From Chitinophagales bacterium (GTDB lineage: Bacteria; Bacteroidota; Bacteroidia; Chitinophagales; S012-47): DNA of 64,000 nt. The notes beneath the pieces were generated by a model that saw only the letters and a list, made by a program, of their open reading frames with translations, was not told where the DNA came from and ran no database searches. Shown here piece after piece: positions 37,732 through 47,103 of this stretch; positions within the stretch are counted from its first letter, which is position 1, and every line of letters starts with the position of its first letter. The stretch spans positions 1 through 64,000 of the forward strand of contig WFPF01000021.1 in the NCBI GenBank assembly GCA_015487695.1, given 5' to 3'. Both the position numbers and the translations under genes were made by a program.

Positions 37732-38720
37732 GTAAAACGAAGCAATAATTCAAGCCCGAGAAATAAAAGGGCCAGCCAAAGCAAGGCATGAAACTTATCG
37801 ATGGGGCGCGGAATGCTGCTCACCTGCACCCTCGATTTTTCCATGCGATCGATTTCCCTGTATATCTCGCGAAGGCTCTCCTTGTTGGTAGCCCTGAAAT
37901 ACTGTCCACCGGTCATATCCGCTATTTCTTTCAGGAGATCTTCATCAATTTCCACTTTCACATAATCAAAGACCAGACTACCGTCAGGTCGCTTGGCAAC
38001 GGGCGATAGTGCCTTGCCCGCAGAGCCCACTCCGATTGTATAGACCCGGATGCCATAATTGACCGCCAGCTCTGCAGCCGTTACCGGGTCTATTTCCCCC
38101 GAATTGTTGACCCCGTCTGTCAGTAGAATAACCACCTTGCTGTTTCCTTCGCTGTCTTTGAGGCGGTTGACAGCCGTTCCCAATCCCGAACCAATGGCCG
38201 TTCCGTCCTCTAGCATGCCTGTTTTTATCTCATCCAGGAGATTGAGCAAGACCTTGTGGTCGATGGTGACGGGGCACTGCGTAAATGCTTCCCCGGCAAA
38301 AACCACCAGGCCGATGCGGTCATTCTCACGCTCGGAGATAAATTCCTTGGCCAGTTCTTTGGCTGCTTCAAGGCGGTTGGGCTTAAAATCGCGAGCCAGC
38401 ATACTGGATGACACATCCAGCGCCAGCACAATATTGATACCTTTTGTTTCCACTTCGCTCTCATATTGCGGCAGCACCGGCCGGGCCAGCGCAGTCACGA
38501 TGGCGGCAAGGGCCAGCATCCTCAAAGCAAAGAGCGAGTGATAGGCCCGCGTCCGGAAGCTGCGTAAATTTCCGGCCATCTCTCCGCCTCCCGAAAATCG
38601 AAGCAGCGGGAGACGCTTCAGGTAGCGATAGCCATACCAAATGACCAGCAGCGGAATAAGGAAAAGCCCAAAGAGCACCCAGGGATACATAAAGGTGATA
38701 TGACTCCATTCGTTCATCAT
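37707..38720 (-). CDS. BatA-like VWA domain membrane protein
   Basis: MIDAS motif NIVLALDVSSSMLARDFKPNRL; DGTAIGSGLGTAVNRL; VILLTDGVNNSG. Confidence 0.93.
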   Translation of the reverse strand: MMNEWSHITFMYPWVLFGLFLIPLLVIWYGYRYLKRLPLLRFSGGGEMAGNLRSFRTRAYHSLFALRMLALAAIVTALARPVLPQYESEVETKGINIVLALDVSSSMLARDFKPNRLEAAKELAKEFISERENDRIGLVVFAGEAFTQCPVTIDHKVLLNLLDEIKTGMLEDGTAIGSGLGTAVNRLKDSEGNSKVVILLTDGVNNSGEIDPVTAAELAVNYGIRVYTIGVGSAGKALSPVAKRPDGSLVFDYVKVEIDEDLLKEIADMTGGQYFRATNKESLREIYREIDRMEKSRVQVSSIPRPIDKFHALLWLALLFLGLELLLRFTWFRTFTS

Positions 38721-39652
38721 GACACCACCTCCTCTTCCCGTACTTTAGTTTCTTCAATAAATGCACGCGCCCGCTCCATGACTTCCACATTCTGATCCCG
38801 TGTGGGCAGGCCCCTGGCAAATTTTACGATATCGGCAATGGTCAGAATGCTTTTCAGATTTTCGAGTTCGCGCTGCCGTATATCGGTCTTGCTCATAAAA
38901 GTCAGCAGCTCATTGCTTGTCGACTCAAGAGCCGGAATACCAAATCTCTTTTCGATGTATTCCCTAACGATATCCGAAACCCGGTCGTGATATTCTTTCA
39001 CTTCTCCTTTTTGCCAGAGTGATTCCATCTCCAGTTTTTCAAGTTTTTCCAGGGCTATCACATGGGCCGGGCGGGTATCAACCTTTTCGGGGGCTTCCGT
39101 TGCACTTTTCTTTCTCTTCTTCCACCACCATATCAATGCAGCCAGCACGAGAAGCAGCAATACCCCTATATACCAGAGCAGATATTCCGTCCATGCCCGC
39201 GGAAAGCGGATTAGCGGCTTGATCGGACGATAGGCTGCGCTGGTGTCTACCTCTATGAAATCGACCGTTACAGGAATTTCGGGCGTATGCAGGGTATCCC
39301 GGGTAGCTCCGCCTATGGCTAAGGGAACGGGCAGAGAAGGAATGCGCAACTGCCCGCTGTCGAAAGCGGCCAGGATATAATCTTTGCGGTAGACAAATGA
39401 ATCGGGATAAACCTGCTCGGCAAATGTGGAATCACGAACAGGCTCAAACGGGGCCCACTCGGGCGAAGCCGGTGGCCAGAGCACGGTGAGTGGCGTATCG
39501 CTTTTCAGCTCAAGCGAAAGAGTGACTTGCTCACCGATTCGCAGATGGGCCGTATCTACAGAAGCCGACAAGCTCACCTTCTGTGCTCCCAGGTAAAGGG
39601 GAAGCATCAGAAAGAATACCCCAATTGCCGTATGACGAACAACGCTATGCAT
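38717..39652 (-). CDS. Bat-operon membrane protein (DUF4381-like)
   Basis: Signal peptide, Ig-like N-terminal region, one TM, cytoplasmic tail with YHDRVSDIVREYIEKRFGIPALESTSNELL. Confidence 0.75.
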   Translation of the reverse strand: MHSVVRHTAIGVFFLMLPLYLGAQKVSLSASVDTAHLRIGEQVTLSLELKSDTPLTVLWPPASPEWAPFEPVRDSTFAEQVYPDSFVYRKDYILAAFDSGQLRIPSLPVPLAIGGATRDTLHTPEIPVTVDFIEVDTSAAYRPIKPLIRFPRAWTEYLLWYIGVLLLLVLAALIWWWKKRKKSATEAPEKVDTRPAHVIALEKLEKLEMESLWQKGEVKEYHDRVSDIVREYIEKRFGIPALESTSNELLTFMSKTDIRQRELENLKSILTIADIVKFARGLPTRDQNVEVMERARAFIEETKVREEEVVS

Positions 39653-40517
39653 GTTCTCTTTTCTTAAACATCCTCAGTAATTCCTTCACATACGGCTCAT
39701 TGGTTTTCAGCTGAACCGTATCCTTGCCGTTGCGGGCAAAACTGCGCCTGAAATAATCTTCATAGCGCAGGTAATGTTCGCGCATTTTTCTTCGGACTTT
39801 GCGGCTGCTGCTGTCCAACCAGAAAGCCTTGCCCTGCTCCGGGTCCCAGGCCGGAATCAGGCCGGCCCGCGGCAGCTTGATTTCGGCCGGGTCAATCACC
39901 TGTATTCCTACCACATCATGCTTGCGGGCAGCAATGCTGAGACTGTCCGAATAATTATCCGTAAAGAAGTCGGAGAGAATGAAGAGAATGCTCCTTTTCT
40001 TGATAATGCTGTTGAAAAACTCAAGCGCCACCCCGAGCTCGCTGCCCGTTCCTTCGGGCTTCAGCTCGATGAGCTCACGTATGATGCGCAGAATGTGAAA
40101 GCGTCCTTTTTTTGGCGGGATGAATTTTTCAATGCGGTCGCTGAAAAAGATGACCCCCACTTTATCATTGTTGCTGATGGCCGAGAAAGCCAGCACGGCA
40201 CTCACTTCGGTGATCAGGTCTTTTTTAAATTGCTGCCTGCTTCCGAATCGCAGCGAGGCACTGACATCGATCATCAGGATCACTGTCAGCTCCCGCTCTT
40301 CTTCAAATATTTTCACATAAGGCGTATTGAGACGGGCTGTCACATTCCAGTCGATGTTTCTCACATCGTCTCCGTACTGATATTCGCGCACCTCACTGAA
40401 GGACATACCCCGGCCCTTAAAAACCGAGTGATACTCGCCCGAAAAGATGTGGTTGGATATCCCTCTGGTTTTGATCTCTATCTTCCGTACTTTCTTCAGC
40501 AATTCTTTCGTATCCAC
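39645..40517 (-). CDS. DUF58 domain-containing protein
   Basis: IFSGEYHSVFKGRGMSFSEVREYQYGDDVRNIDWNVTARLNTPYVKIFEEERE. Confidence 0.95.
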   Translation of the reverse strand: MDTKELLKKVRKIEIKTRGISNHIFSGEYHSVFKGRGMSFSEVREYQYGDDVRNIDWNVTARLNTPYVKIFEEERELTVILMIDVSASLRFGSRQQFKKDLITEVSAVLAFSAISNNDKVGVIFFSDRIEKFIPPKKGRFHILRIIRELIELKPEGTGSELGVALEFFNSIIKKRSILFILSDFFTDNYSDSLSIAARKHDVVGIQVIDPAEIKLPRAGLIPAWDPEQGKAFWLDSSSRKVRRKMREHYLRYEDYFRRSFARNGKDTVQLKTNEPYVKELLRMFKKREHA

Positions 40518-40550
40518 GCCTGCTTTCGCTTAATTATTGTCAAAAATGGA

Positions 40551-41552
40551 TCAGGGCACCTCTACCTTGTTCAGGATTTTCGTGATAATGTCTTCGGAGC
40601 TGATGTTTTCGGCTTCGGCCTCGTAGGTGATGCCTACCCGGTGGCGCATCACATCGTAGCAGATGGCCCGCACATCTTCGGGAATCACATATCCGCGGTG
40701 CTGTATAAAGGCATAGGCTTTTGACGCAAGAGCCAGGTTGATGCTTGCCCGCGGAGAGCCTCCATAGGCTATCAGGGCTTTCAGGTCGGGCAGGCCAAAG
40801 CGATCGGGATAGCGGCTGGCCAATACAATATCGAGAATGTAGTTTTCAATTTTTTCATCCATATATACTTCATGGATGGTGTTGCGCGCCCGGATAATTT
40901 CGGCCGGCTTCACGACCTGATTTATTTTTTCATCATTTTGCCGGAGGTTTTTTCGCATGATCAGCCGCTCCTCTTCGCGCTCGGGATAGCTGATGATGAC
41001 CTTCAGCATGAAACGGTCGACCTGGGCTTCGGGCAACGGATAAGTGCCTTCCTGCTCGATGGGGTTTTGCGTGGCCAGCACAAGAAAGGGATCCGGCAGT
41101 TTGTAGCTGCTGTCGCCAATGGTCACCTGATGCTCCTGCATGGCTTCCAGCAGGGCACTCTGAACCTTGGCCGGGGCCCTGTTGATCTCATCGGCCAAAA
41201 CAAAATTGGCAAAGACGGGCCCTTTTTTTTCTACAAATCGGTTTTCGGCAGGGTTGTAAATCATGGTGCCGATCACATCGGCCGGAAGCAAATCGGGGGT
41301 AAACTGTATGCGGCTAAACTTGGCATTTACAGCCGAAGACAGGGTCTTGATCGCCAAAGTCTTGGCCAGGCCCGGCACGCCTTCCAGAAGGATGTGCCCC
41401 TCGGTGAGCAAGCCGATCAACAAGCGCTCAATCATATAACGCTGACCGACTATCTTTTTGCTGATCTCCAGATTGAGCAGATCAATAAATGCGCTTTCCA
41501 CCTTGATCCGTTCGTTCAACTGCTGAATATCTATTGCATTCTCGGTTTCCAT
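40551..41552 (-). CDS. MoxR family AAA ATPase
   Basis: GHILLEGVPGLAKTLAIKTL, VLADEINRAPAKVQSALLEAMQEHQVTI and LATQNPIEQEGTYPLPEAQVDRFMLKV. Confidence 0.97.
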   Translation of the reverse strand: METENAIDIQQLNERIKVESAFIDLLNLEISKKIVGQRYMIERLLIGLLTEGHILLEGVPGLAKTLAIKTLSSAVNAKFSRIQFTPDLLPADVIGTMIYNPAENRFVEKKGPVFANFVLADEINRAPAKVQSALLEAMQEHQVTIGDSSYKLPDPFLVLATQNPIEQEGTYPLPEAQVDRFMLKVIISYPEREEERLIMRKNLRQNDEKINQVVKPAEIIRARNTIHEVYMDEKIENYILDIVLASRYPDRFGLPDLKALIAYGGSPRASINLALASKAYAFIQHRGYVIPEDVRAICYDVMRHRVGITYEAEAENISSEDIITKILNKVEVP

Positions 41553-41571
41553 CTTACTATTTTTTTAAAAA

Positions 41572-41579
41572 CAAAGCTA
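41572..41579 (-). promoter_or_regulatory. Putative -7 box of the moxR-bat operon (TAGCTTTG)
   Basis: Minus-strand TTTTGG-AGAAAACAGATGTTGT-TAGCTTTG about 20 bp upstream of the moxR start; fits TTTG...TAnnTTTG. Confidence 0.5.
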
Positions 41580-41673
41580 ACAACATCTGTTTTCTCCAAA
41601 ATAGTGCCTCGATGCTCTCCTCTTTAACTTGCTTTAACAGTATATGCTTAAACGCTTGCCCGGCAGGCATTTA

Positions 41674-42555
41674 TCAGAAATCATAACTAAACCCGATATT
41701 CCAGACCTCTCTCAACTGCAGCCCCCTGATTTGTGTGCTGTTTCCCTGGTCATCCGTTTTGGAGATCAGTACATCGTGATCATAAATGAGCTGGAAGGTC
41801 AGGGCCGTGCTGATGTATTCGTTCACTTTCAGATTGAGCTTGTTCAGACTGTTTACATCCATGTTCCGAATCTTGTCGAGGTAATTGGAAAACAATTCGA
41901 TGCTGCTTGAGAAATGTACATTTTTCATCAATTCCTTATCCAAGTTCAAACGCAGATAAGCACCCGGCTCGTAGCGGTTTTTTGATCCCGCAGTCAATCC
42001 GTAATTCTCCGGATTGATATTCTCTATGTCTCCCACATGGGTCCATTTCAGCGTGATAGGCGAAAAAAAGAGATGAAAAAAGTCACCGGGCTTGTGATCG
42101 ATGCCGATGGAAAAGAGCGTAAAAGCCGGGGACATGAAAGCCGATATAAGCACGCTGTCACCGGGCAAAGCAAAGCCCCGGTCAAACTGTGTACGAAAAT
42201 TACCATTAACAGCCAGCCCCGTCTTTTCACTCAATCGTTTCGAATAGAGCGTGTTGAAGATGATTTCATCATCGCTTTTGCGCACATCCGACCCGATTCT
42301 CACCTTGCCATAAGCAAGGTTAAGTTCATTGTTCCATTTCGACTTTTTCCCCTCATGCTTCAGAAAAAGCCGCGCGCCAAAGCTGATGGCCAGGGTGTTT
42401 TCTCCGCCTGCCACCCAATTGCTGTAAGCGGCCTGGCTGATCATGCTTTGCACATGGCCCCCGTGTCGCCAGCCCGCTGTACTGTCTGCCTGAGCCCATG
42501 CAATCGTGCCGACAAGAAGCAGGGCTCCTGTAATTACAAACTTCAATTTCTTCAT
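41674..42555 (-). CDS. DUF3078 domain-containing outer-membrane protein
   Basis: W..GG...I....YSNWVAGGENTLAISFGARLFLKHEGKKSKWNNELNLAYGKVRIG typical of DUF3078. Confidence 0.85.
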   Translation of the reverse strand: MKKLKFVITGALLLVGTIAWAQADSTAGWRHGGHVQSMISQAAYSNWVAGGENTLAISFGARLFLKHEGKKSKWNNELNLAYGKVRIGSDVRKSDDEIIFNTLYSKRLSEKTGLAVNGNFRTQFDRGFALPGDSVLISAFMSPAFTLFSIGIDHKPGDFFHLFFSPITLKWTHVGDIENINPENYGLTAGSKNRYEPGAYLRLNLDKELMKNVHFSSSIELFSNYLDKIRNMDVNSLNKLNLKVNEYISTALTFQLIYDHDVLISKTDDQGNSTQIRGLQLREVWNIGFSYDF

Positions 42556-42563
42556 ACCTGCCC

Positions 42564-43382
42564 CTATTCTTTAATAAGGTGAACATCCATTTGCGGAAAG
42601 GGTATGTTCAGGTTTTTCTTCGGGAAGACCTTGTACACTTCCTCGTTCAGAGAAAAATAAACATCCCAGTAATCGGCTGTTTTCACCCATACACGCAGTG
42701 TGATATTAACGGAGGAATCGCCCAGGCTTGCAAGCGCAATCAGCGGTTTAGGGTCTTTCAGTATTCGCTCATCGGTTGCTATTATTTCTTCCAGTACTTT
42801 CTTTGCCCGGTCGTAATCATCGCCATAGGCAATGCCGATGGTCAGGTCTACCCTGCGCTGTGATTCGCGGGTATAGTTGACCACCGAACCCGTGGATACC
42901 GGCCCGTTGGGAAGCAGTATCACTTTGTTGTCCACGGTTTTTAATACGGTCGCAAAAATCTGTATTTCATCGACTACGCCCAGATGGCCGTCTATTTCCA
43001 CCAGGTCATTGACCCTGAAAGGCTTGAGCAACAATATCAGCACACCACCGGCAAAGTTTTGCAGCGTGCCAGAGAGTGCCAGGCCCACAGCCAGACCCGC
43101 TGCACCGAGAATGGCAATAAAGGAAGTCATGGCAATGCCCACCATCGACATTACACTGATGACCAGCAAGACCTTGAGCGAGGCCGATATCAGCGAACGC
43201 AAAAAGGGGCGGAGCGAATCGTCCACTGCGCTCTTTTTCATCATTTTATCACTCAGGCGGGTAATGCGCTTGATTATCCAGAAACCCAGAAACAATACCA
43301 GCAGGGCACCCAGGAGTTTCGGACCGTAATTCAAGAGAAAGTCAAGCAGCCAGTCAGACATTTGATCGGTATCGAAATTCAT
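42564..43382 (-). CDS. Small-conductance mechanosensitive channel (MscS family)
   Basis: ILGAAGLAVGLALSGTLQNFAGGVLILLLKPFRVNDLVEIDGHLGVVDEI (TM3 and beta domain). Confidence 0.95.
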   Translation of the reverse strand: MNFDTDQMSDWLLDFLLNYGPKLLGALLVLFLGFWIIKRITRLSDKMMKKSAVDDSLRPFLRSLISASLKVLLVISVMSMVGIAMTSFIAILGAAGLAVGLALSGTLQNFAGGVLILLLKPFRVNDLVEIDGHLGVVDEIQIFATVLKTVDNKVILLPNGPVSTGSVVNYTRESQRRVDLTIGIAYGDDYDRAKKVLEEIIATDERILKDPKPLIALASLGDSSVNITLRVWVKTADYWDVYFSLNEEVYKVFPKKNLNIPFPQMDVHLIKE

Positions 43383-43485
43383 AACATGTGATTTAGGAGA
43401 GCTTTACAATTCAATTAATAAACTGCAAATAAAAGCATTTCAGCCCTTTTTTTATTTGATATTAGCAATGTCCAATTGCCGTCTT

Positions 43486-43908
43486 CTACCCTTTTTTCAA
43501 CAAATCTCTTATCTCTGCAAGCAGTTGCTCTTCTTTACTCGGGGCCGGGGGTGCTGCAGGTGCTGCTGCTTCTTTCTTTTCCATCTTCTCTTTCATCTTA
43601 TTGTAAGACTTGACGACCATAAAAACAGCAAAAGCCACAATGAGAAAGGTGATGATGCTGTTGATAAAAACTCCGTAACGAATTGCCACTTCAGCCGATG
43701 CGGCAGTATTGGCAGCTTCGGCCACAGCCGGCTTCAACACAATTTTCAACTGAGAAAAATCCACCCCTCCCATCAACTCACCGACCGGAGGCATAATGAC
43801 ATCGTTGACGAGGGATTTGACAATTGCACCGAAATAAGTTGCCAGGATCAGACCTACAGCCATGTCCATGACATTGCCTTTCGATATGAATTTTTTAAAT
43901 TCTTTCAT
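43486..43908 (-). CDS. mscL: Large-conductance mechanosensitive channel
   Basis: MKEFKKFISKGNVMDMAVGLILATYFGAIVKSLVNDVIMPPVGELMGGVDFSQL. Confidence 0.97.
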   Translation of the reverse strand: MKEFKKFISKGNVMDMAVGLILATYFGAIVKSLVNDVIMPPVGELMGGVDFSQLKIVLKPAVAEAANTAASAEVAIRYGVFINSIITFLIVAFAVFMVVKSYNKMKEKMEKKEAAAPAAPPAPSKEEQLLAEIRDLLKKG

Positions 43909-44080
43909 GGTTCACGTTTTTTAGGTTAGAGGTTAGGAAATAAATATAATTCAAAGATGTGAAATCCCGGTATATATACACGAGCCGGTCTGCTATATAT
44001 AATGACTTTATTTATCTGCGCCATCTTGGCATATTCCTTAAATTCGCCACTGCTTTAAATCAACAATAAAACCGGGCTCC

Positions 44081-44983
44081 ATGAAAAGAAAAGCAATTCT
44101 TTACCTCTCCCTCATTTTTATTTCTTTTGCCGGCCGGGCTCAGTTCCCGGAGGGTGGCAACAAACTGCTTGTCGCTTTGGGTCGAAGCACGGGAGACTCC
44201 GTAGTGGCCGCAATGAACGAGCTCGTAAAAGCCGATCCGAAAGCTGCCGGGATAACCCTGGAAATGGATGGTAAAAAACTGCTTGCCTTCACGCTTTTCA
44301 ATGTGAAAAACAAAGAGCATGCACGTTATGCAGGGGTCTGGCCTTTCGGACTTGACAGCAATACCAATAAAGAGATCATTTCATTTGCTTTTGGAGCGCC
44401 CGAAAAAGCGGATGAAAAAGAACAGCGCTATGAATATGAGTTGCCGGGTGTCGAAATGCAGTTTCAGTTTAAGCACGGGCAATTGAGCGAAGCCCGCTTT
44501 GCCTGGTCGGAGTCGTACCGGGAAGCGGGAAAGCCCGTTCAGCTCAGGGAAATTCAGGACTACATCAACCGGAAATTCAGAAAGCGCATCTATGCCAATG
44601 GCGACTGTGTGGAGGGCGACTGCAAAGACGGACACGGAAGCATGATCTGGCGCAATCAGTTAAAGTATACCGGTGATTTCAAACACAAATTTGCCCATGG
44701 TCAGGGTCGCATTGACTATCCCAAAGGTGGCTATTACGAAGGGGAATTCAAATGGGGATATCCGCATGGCAAAGGAGTTGAAGTGAGTGCTTCGGGTCAA
44801 AAATGGGTAGGGCCGTTCAGCTATGGCGAAAGGGATGGCGAAGGAACGCTCACTTTGCCCGATGGCACTGTAATGAAGGGTTCATACAGCAATAAGAAGA
44901 TGAACGGAGAATGGCAGATCACTTATCCCTCGGGGCAGCAGGTCACCGTGACGTATCTGGATGGAAAGCTGATAAAAGATTAA
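44081..44983 (+). CDS. MORN-repeat secreted protein
   Basis: Signal peptide; C-terminal repeats YTGDFKHKFAHGQGRIDYPKGGYYEGEFKWGYPHGKGVEV....GEGTLTLPDGTVMKGSY. Confidence 0.85.
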   Translation: MKRKAILYLSLIFISFAGRAQFPEGGNKLLVALGRSTGDSVVAAMNELVKADPKAAGITLEMDGKKLLAFTLFNVKNKEHARYAGVWPFGLDSNTNKEIISFAFGAPEKADEKEQRYEYELPGVEMQFQFKHGQLSEARFAWSESYREAGKPVQLREIQDYINRKFRKRIYANGDCVEGDCKDGHGSMIWRNQLKYTGDFKHKFAHGQGRIDYPKGGYYEGEFKWGYPHGKGVEVSASGQKWVGPFSYGERDGEGTLTLPDGTVMKGSYSNKKMNGEWQITYPSGQQVTVTYLDGKLIKD

Positions 44984-44998
44984 GCAAAGGCAGCCACC

Positions 44999-45838
44999 CT
45001 ATTCAAAATATCTTGACTCCAGAAAATGCCAGGCTGCGAGAGCTGCCAGCCGTGCCGTGCGATTGTCGATATCAAAGCGGGGGTTGAGTTCATAAATCCC
45101 AAGTGAAATTACTTTTTCATTGCGCCCTGCCACGCGCATCATGGCGAAAATTTCGGCCGGGCTAAATCCAAACGCTGCCGGGGCCGAAACACCCGGTGCA
45201 TATGCCTCCTGCACACTGTCAAGATCAAAACTGAGCACCACATAATCAACCCTCGAAGACAAGTCACGGAGGGCCGTGCCGAAGGCCTTCACTTTATCAA
45301 CCGCCTCAAGGCTGTTCATCGTGACGATGCCTACTTCCTCCTTCAATGCAAACTCCCAGAGTTCGGAGCCGTTGCAGTGCTCCCCAATGCCAAACTCCCA
45401 TAAATTTTGCGCTTTTATCACGCCTTCCTTAATGGCCAGATAAAAAGGCGAACCGCTGAGAATAAGCGGATTGGGTTTGCGTAAATCAAAGTGCGGATCG
45501 ATATTGAGGCAGGCCAAAGAGGCCGGGGGAAAGCGCTCACGGATGCCCTTCAAATGTGCGTAGGCATAATCGTGACCTCCGCCCACCACAATGCTCGTAT
45601 CGTGAAAGCGATGAAGCGCGGTGAGCGCAGAGGCGAAGTTCCGGTGGCTCTCTCCTATTTGATCGGCAAGTGGCGCATCACCATGATCTTCGAGGAGCTC
45701 CTTTACCGGAAATCGGCCGTTCCACTTTTTCCAGGCCTTCCTGAAAGCCGAAGGTCCATCGGCCGCACCTATTCTCCCACGGTTATTTCCTACCGCACGG
45801 TCATCTGCGCAGCCAAGCAATGCCACCCGATTATTCAT
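44999..45838 (-). CDS. Arginase/formimidoylglutamase family hydrolase
   Basis: Metal ligand motifs GGGHDYAYAH, NIDPHFDLR and SFDLDSVQEAYAPGVSAP. Confidence 0.85.
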   Translation of the reverse strand: MNNRVALLGCADDRAVGNNRGRIGAADGPSAFRKAWKKWNGRFPVKELLEDHGDAPLADQIGESHRNFASALTALHRFHDTSIVVGGGHDYAYAHLKGIRERFPPASLACLNIDPHFDLRKPNPLILSGSPFYLAIKEGVIKAQNLWEFGIGEHCNGSELWEFALKEEVGIVTMNSLEAVDKVKAFGTALRDLSSRVDYVVLSFDLDSVQEAYAPGVSAPAAFGFSPAEIFAMMRVAGRNEKVISLGIYELNPRFDIDNRTARLAALAAWHFLESRYFE

Positions 45839-45915
45839 CCGCTTAAATTTTTGTAAAAGTAAAGAGGCTTGGCTTTTTAATGAAGACCTGCCCGGCCCTT
45901 ATCATTCCTTTACTG

Positions 45916-46320
45916 TCAGCGTTGCAGTTCAGTCTGCAGCCAGCGCAGCATAAACTTGCGGTAGCTTCTTTTAAGGTCATTGTACAGTTCGTTGAAACGC
46001 AGCATGCGGTCGCTCAGCAACTGATGGATTTTCGCATGGAAGGCATCGTCTTTGTCTTCCCCCTTCTTAGCATGTACTGCCATTTCTTTTTCGTGTTCCC
46101 GTATATCATGTATCAGTTCATCAATGACCTCTTTTTCGCGGATAAATTGATTTTGAAAATGTTCTACGCGGGCAAGCATCTCCTTGTCTTCCAGCAGGCC
46201 GACAATATCACCCAGTTCTTTTTCAAATATTTCAATTTCGTCTCTGGCGAACTCCAGTTCCTCCATCCATAGCTTGTGGTCATTGTGTAAGTGTTCCAGT
46301 GCTAAAACTCGTACATCCAT
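45916..46320 (-). CDS. Hypothetical helical/coiled-coil protein
   Basis: Highly charged helical sequence without recognisable domain; 134 aa. Confidence 0.5.
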   Translation of the reverse strand: MDVRVLALEHLHNDHKLWMEELEFARDEIEIFEKELGDIVGLLEDKEMLARVEHFQNQFIREKEVIDELIHDIREHEKEMAVHAKKGEDKDDAFHAKIHQLLSDRMLRFNELYNDLKRSYRKFMLRWLQTELQR

Positions 46321-46460
46321 GGCGATTTAATTTTGGAGTAAACATAAAAGGCTTTTCTGCTACCAACTATGATTAAAGTCAATTTGATCGCAATATGGAA
46401 TACCGGCTGCCGGCTTCCCTTTCTGCCACTCCACTGATTTGATTTTTTGGCTTATATTAG

Positions 46461-46474
46461 CTAACGATCGTTCG
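46461..46474. promoter_or_regulatory. Putative PaaR-type TetR operator CTAACGATCGTTCG
   Basis: Perfect 10-bp palindrome AACGATCGTT with C/G flanks, 15 bp upstream of the TetR start that precedes paaABCD. Confidence 0.65.
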
Positions 46475-46488
46475 TATTTTGATTTGCC

Positions 46489-47088
46489 ATGAAAAACGCC
46501 CTCCTGAAAAACGCAAAGCCCCGAAAGGCGCAGATAAAGGAAAAAGCCGGACAACTTTTCGGTGAGCGTGGCTATTCGGCCGGCTCGATGAGACAATTAG
46601 CGCGGATAGTGGGCATCGAAGCTGCCAGCCTTTACAACCATTATGCTTCGAAAGAAGCCATACTCAGTGAAATCTGCGAGGACATGGCAGCGCAGTTTTT
46701 GCGTTCGATAGAACCTCTGGCTGCTGCCGAGATGCGCCCCGACCTGCAGTTGCAGAAAATGATGCGCATTCATCTGGATGTGGTTTTACAAAACCGCTAC
46801 GCGGCCACTGTTTTTTTTCATGAGTGGCGATATTTGGAAGAGCCCTATCTGAGCAATTTTAAAGAAGCACGCAAACGCTACCGCGATATTTTCGGGAAAG
46901 TGCTTTCACGGGGTGCTTCCGAGGGCTATTTTGCCATTGACGATCTGCGGATTACCCTTTCGGTTCTTTTTTCATCCATGAACTGGGCGTTTGAACAATC
47001 AGGCGATCCGGAAATGAGTGCCGAAGAAGTAGCCGACAGGATTTACAAAATCATCAGCAGGGGAATTTTAACAGACAGAAAGATATAA
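46489..47088 (+). CDS. TetR/AcrR family regulator (PaaR-like)
   Basis: HTH GYSAGSMRQLARIVGIEAASLYNHYASKEAIL; 15 bp upstream of paaA. Confidence 0.9.
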   Translation: MKNALLKNAKPRKAQIKEKAGQLFGERGYSAGSMRQLARIVGIEAASLYNHYASKEAILSEICEDMAAQFLRSIEPLAAAEMRPDLQLQKMMRIHLDVVLQNRYAATVFFHEWRYLEEPYLSNFKEARKRYRDIFGKVLSRGASEGYFAIDDLRITLSVLFSSMNWAFEQSGDPEMSAEEVADRIYKIISRGILTDRKI

Positions 47089-47103
47089 TAAAATCGAAAG
47101 CCT

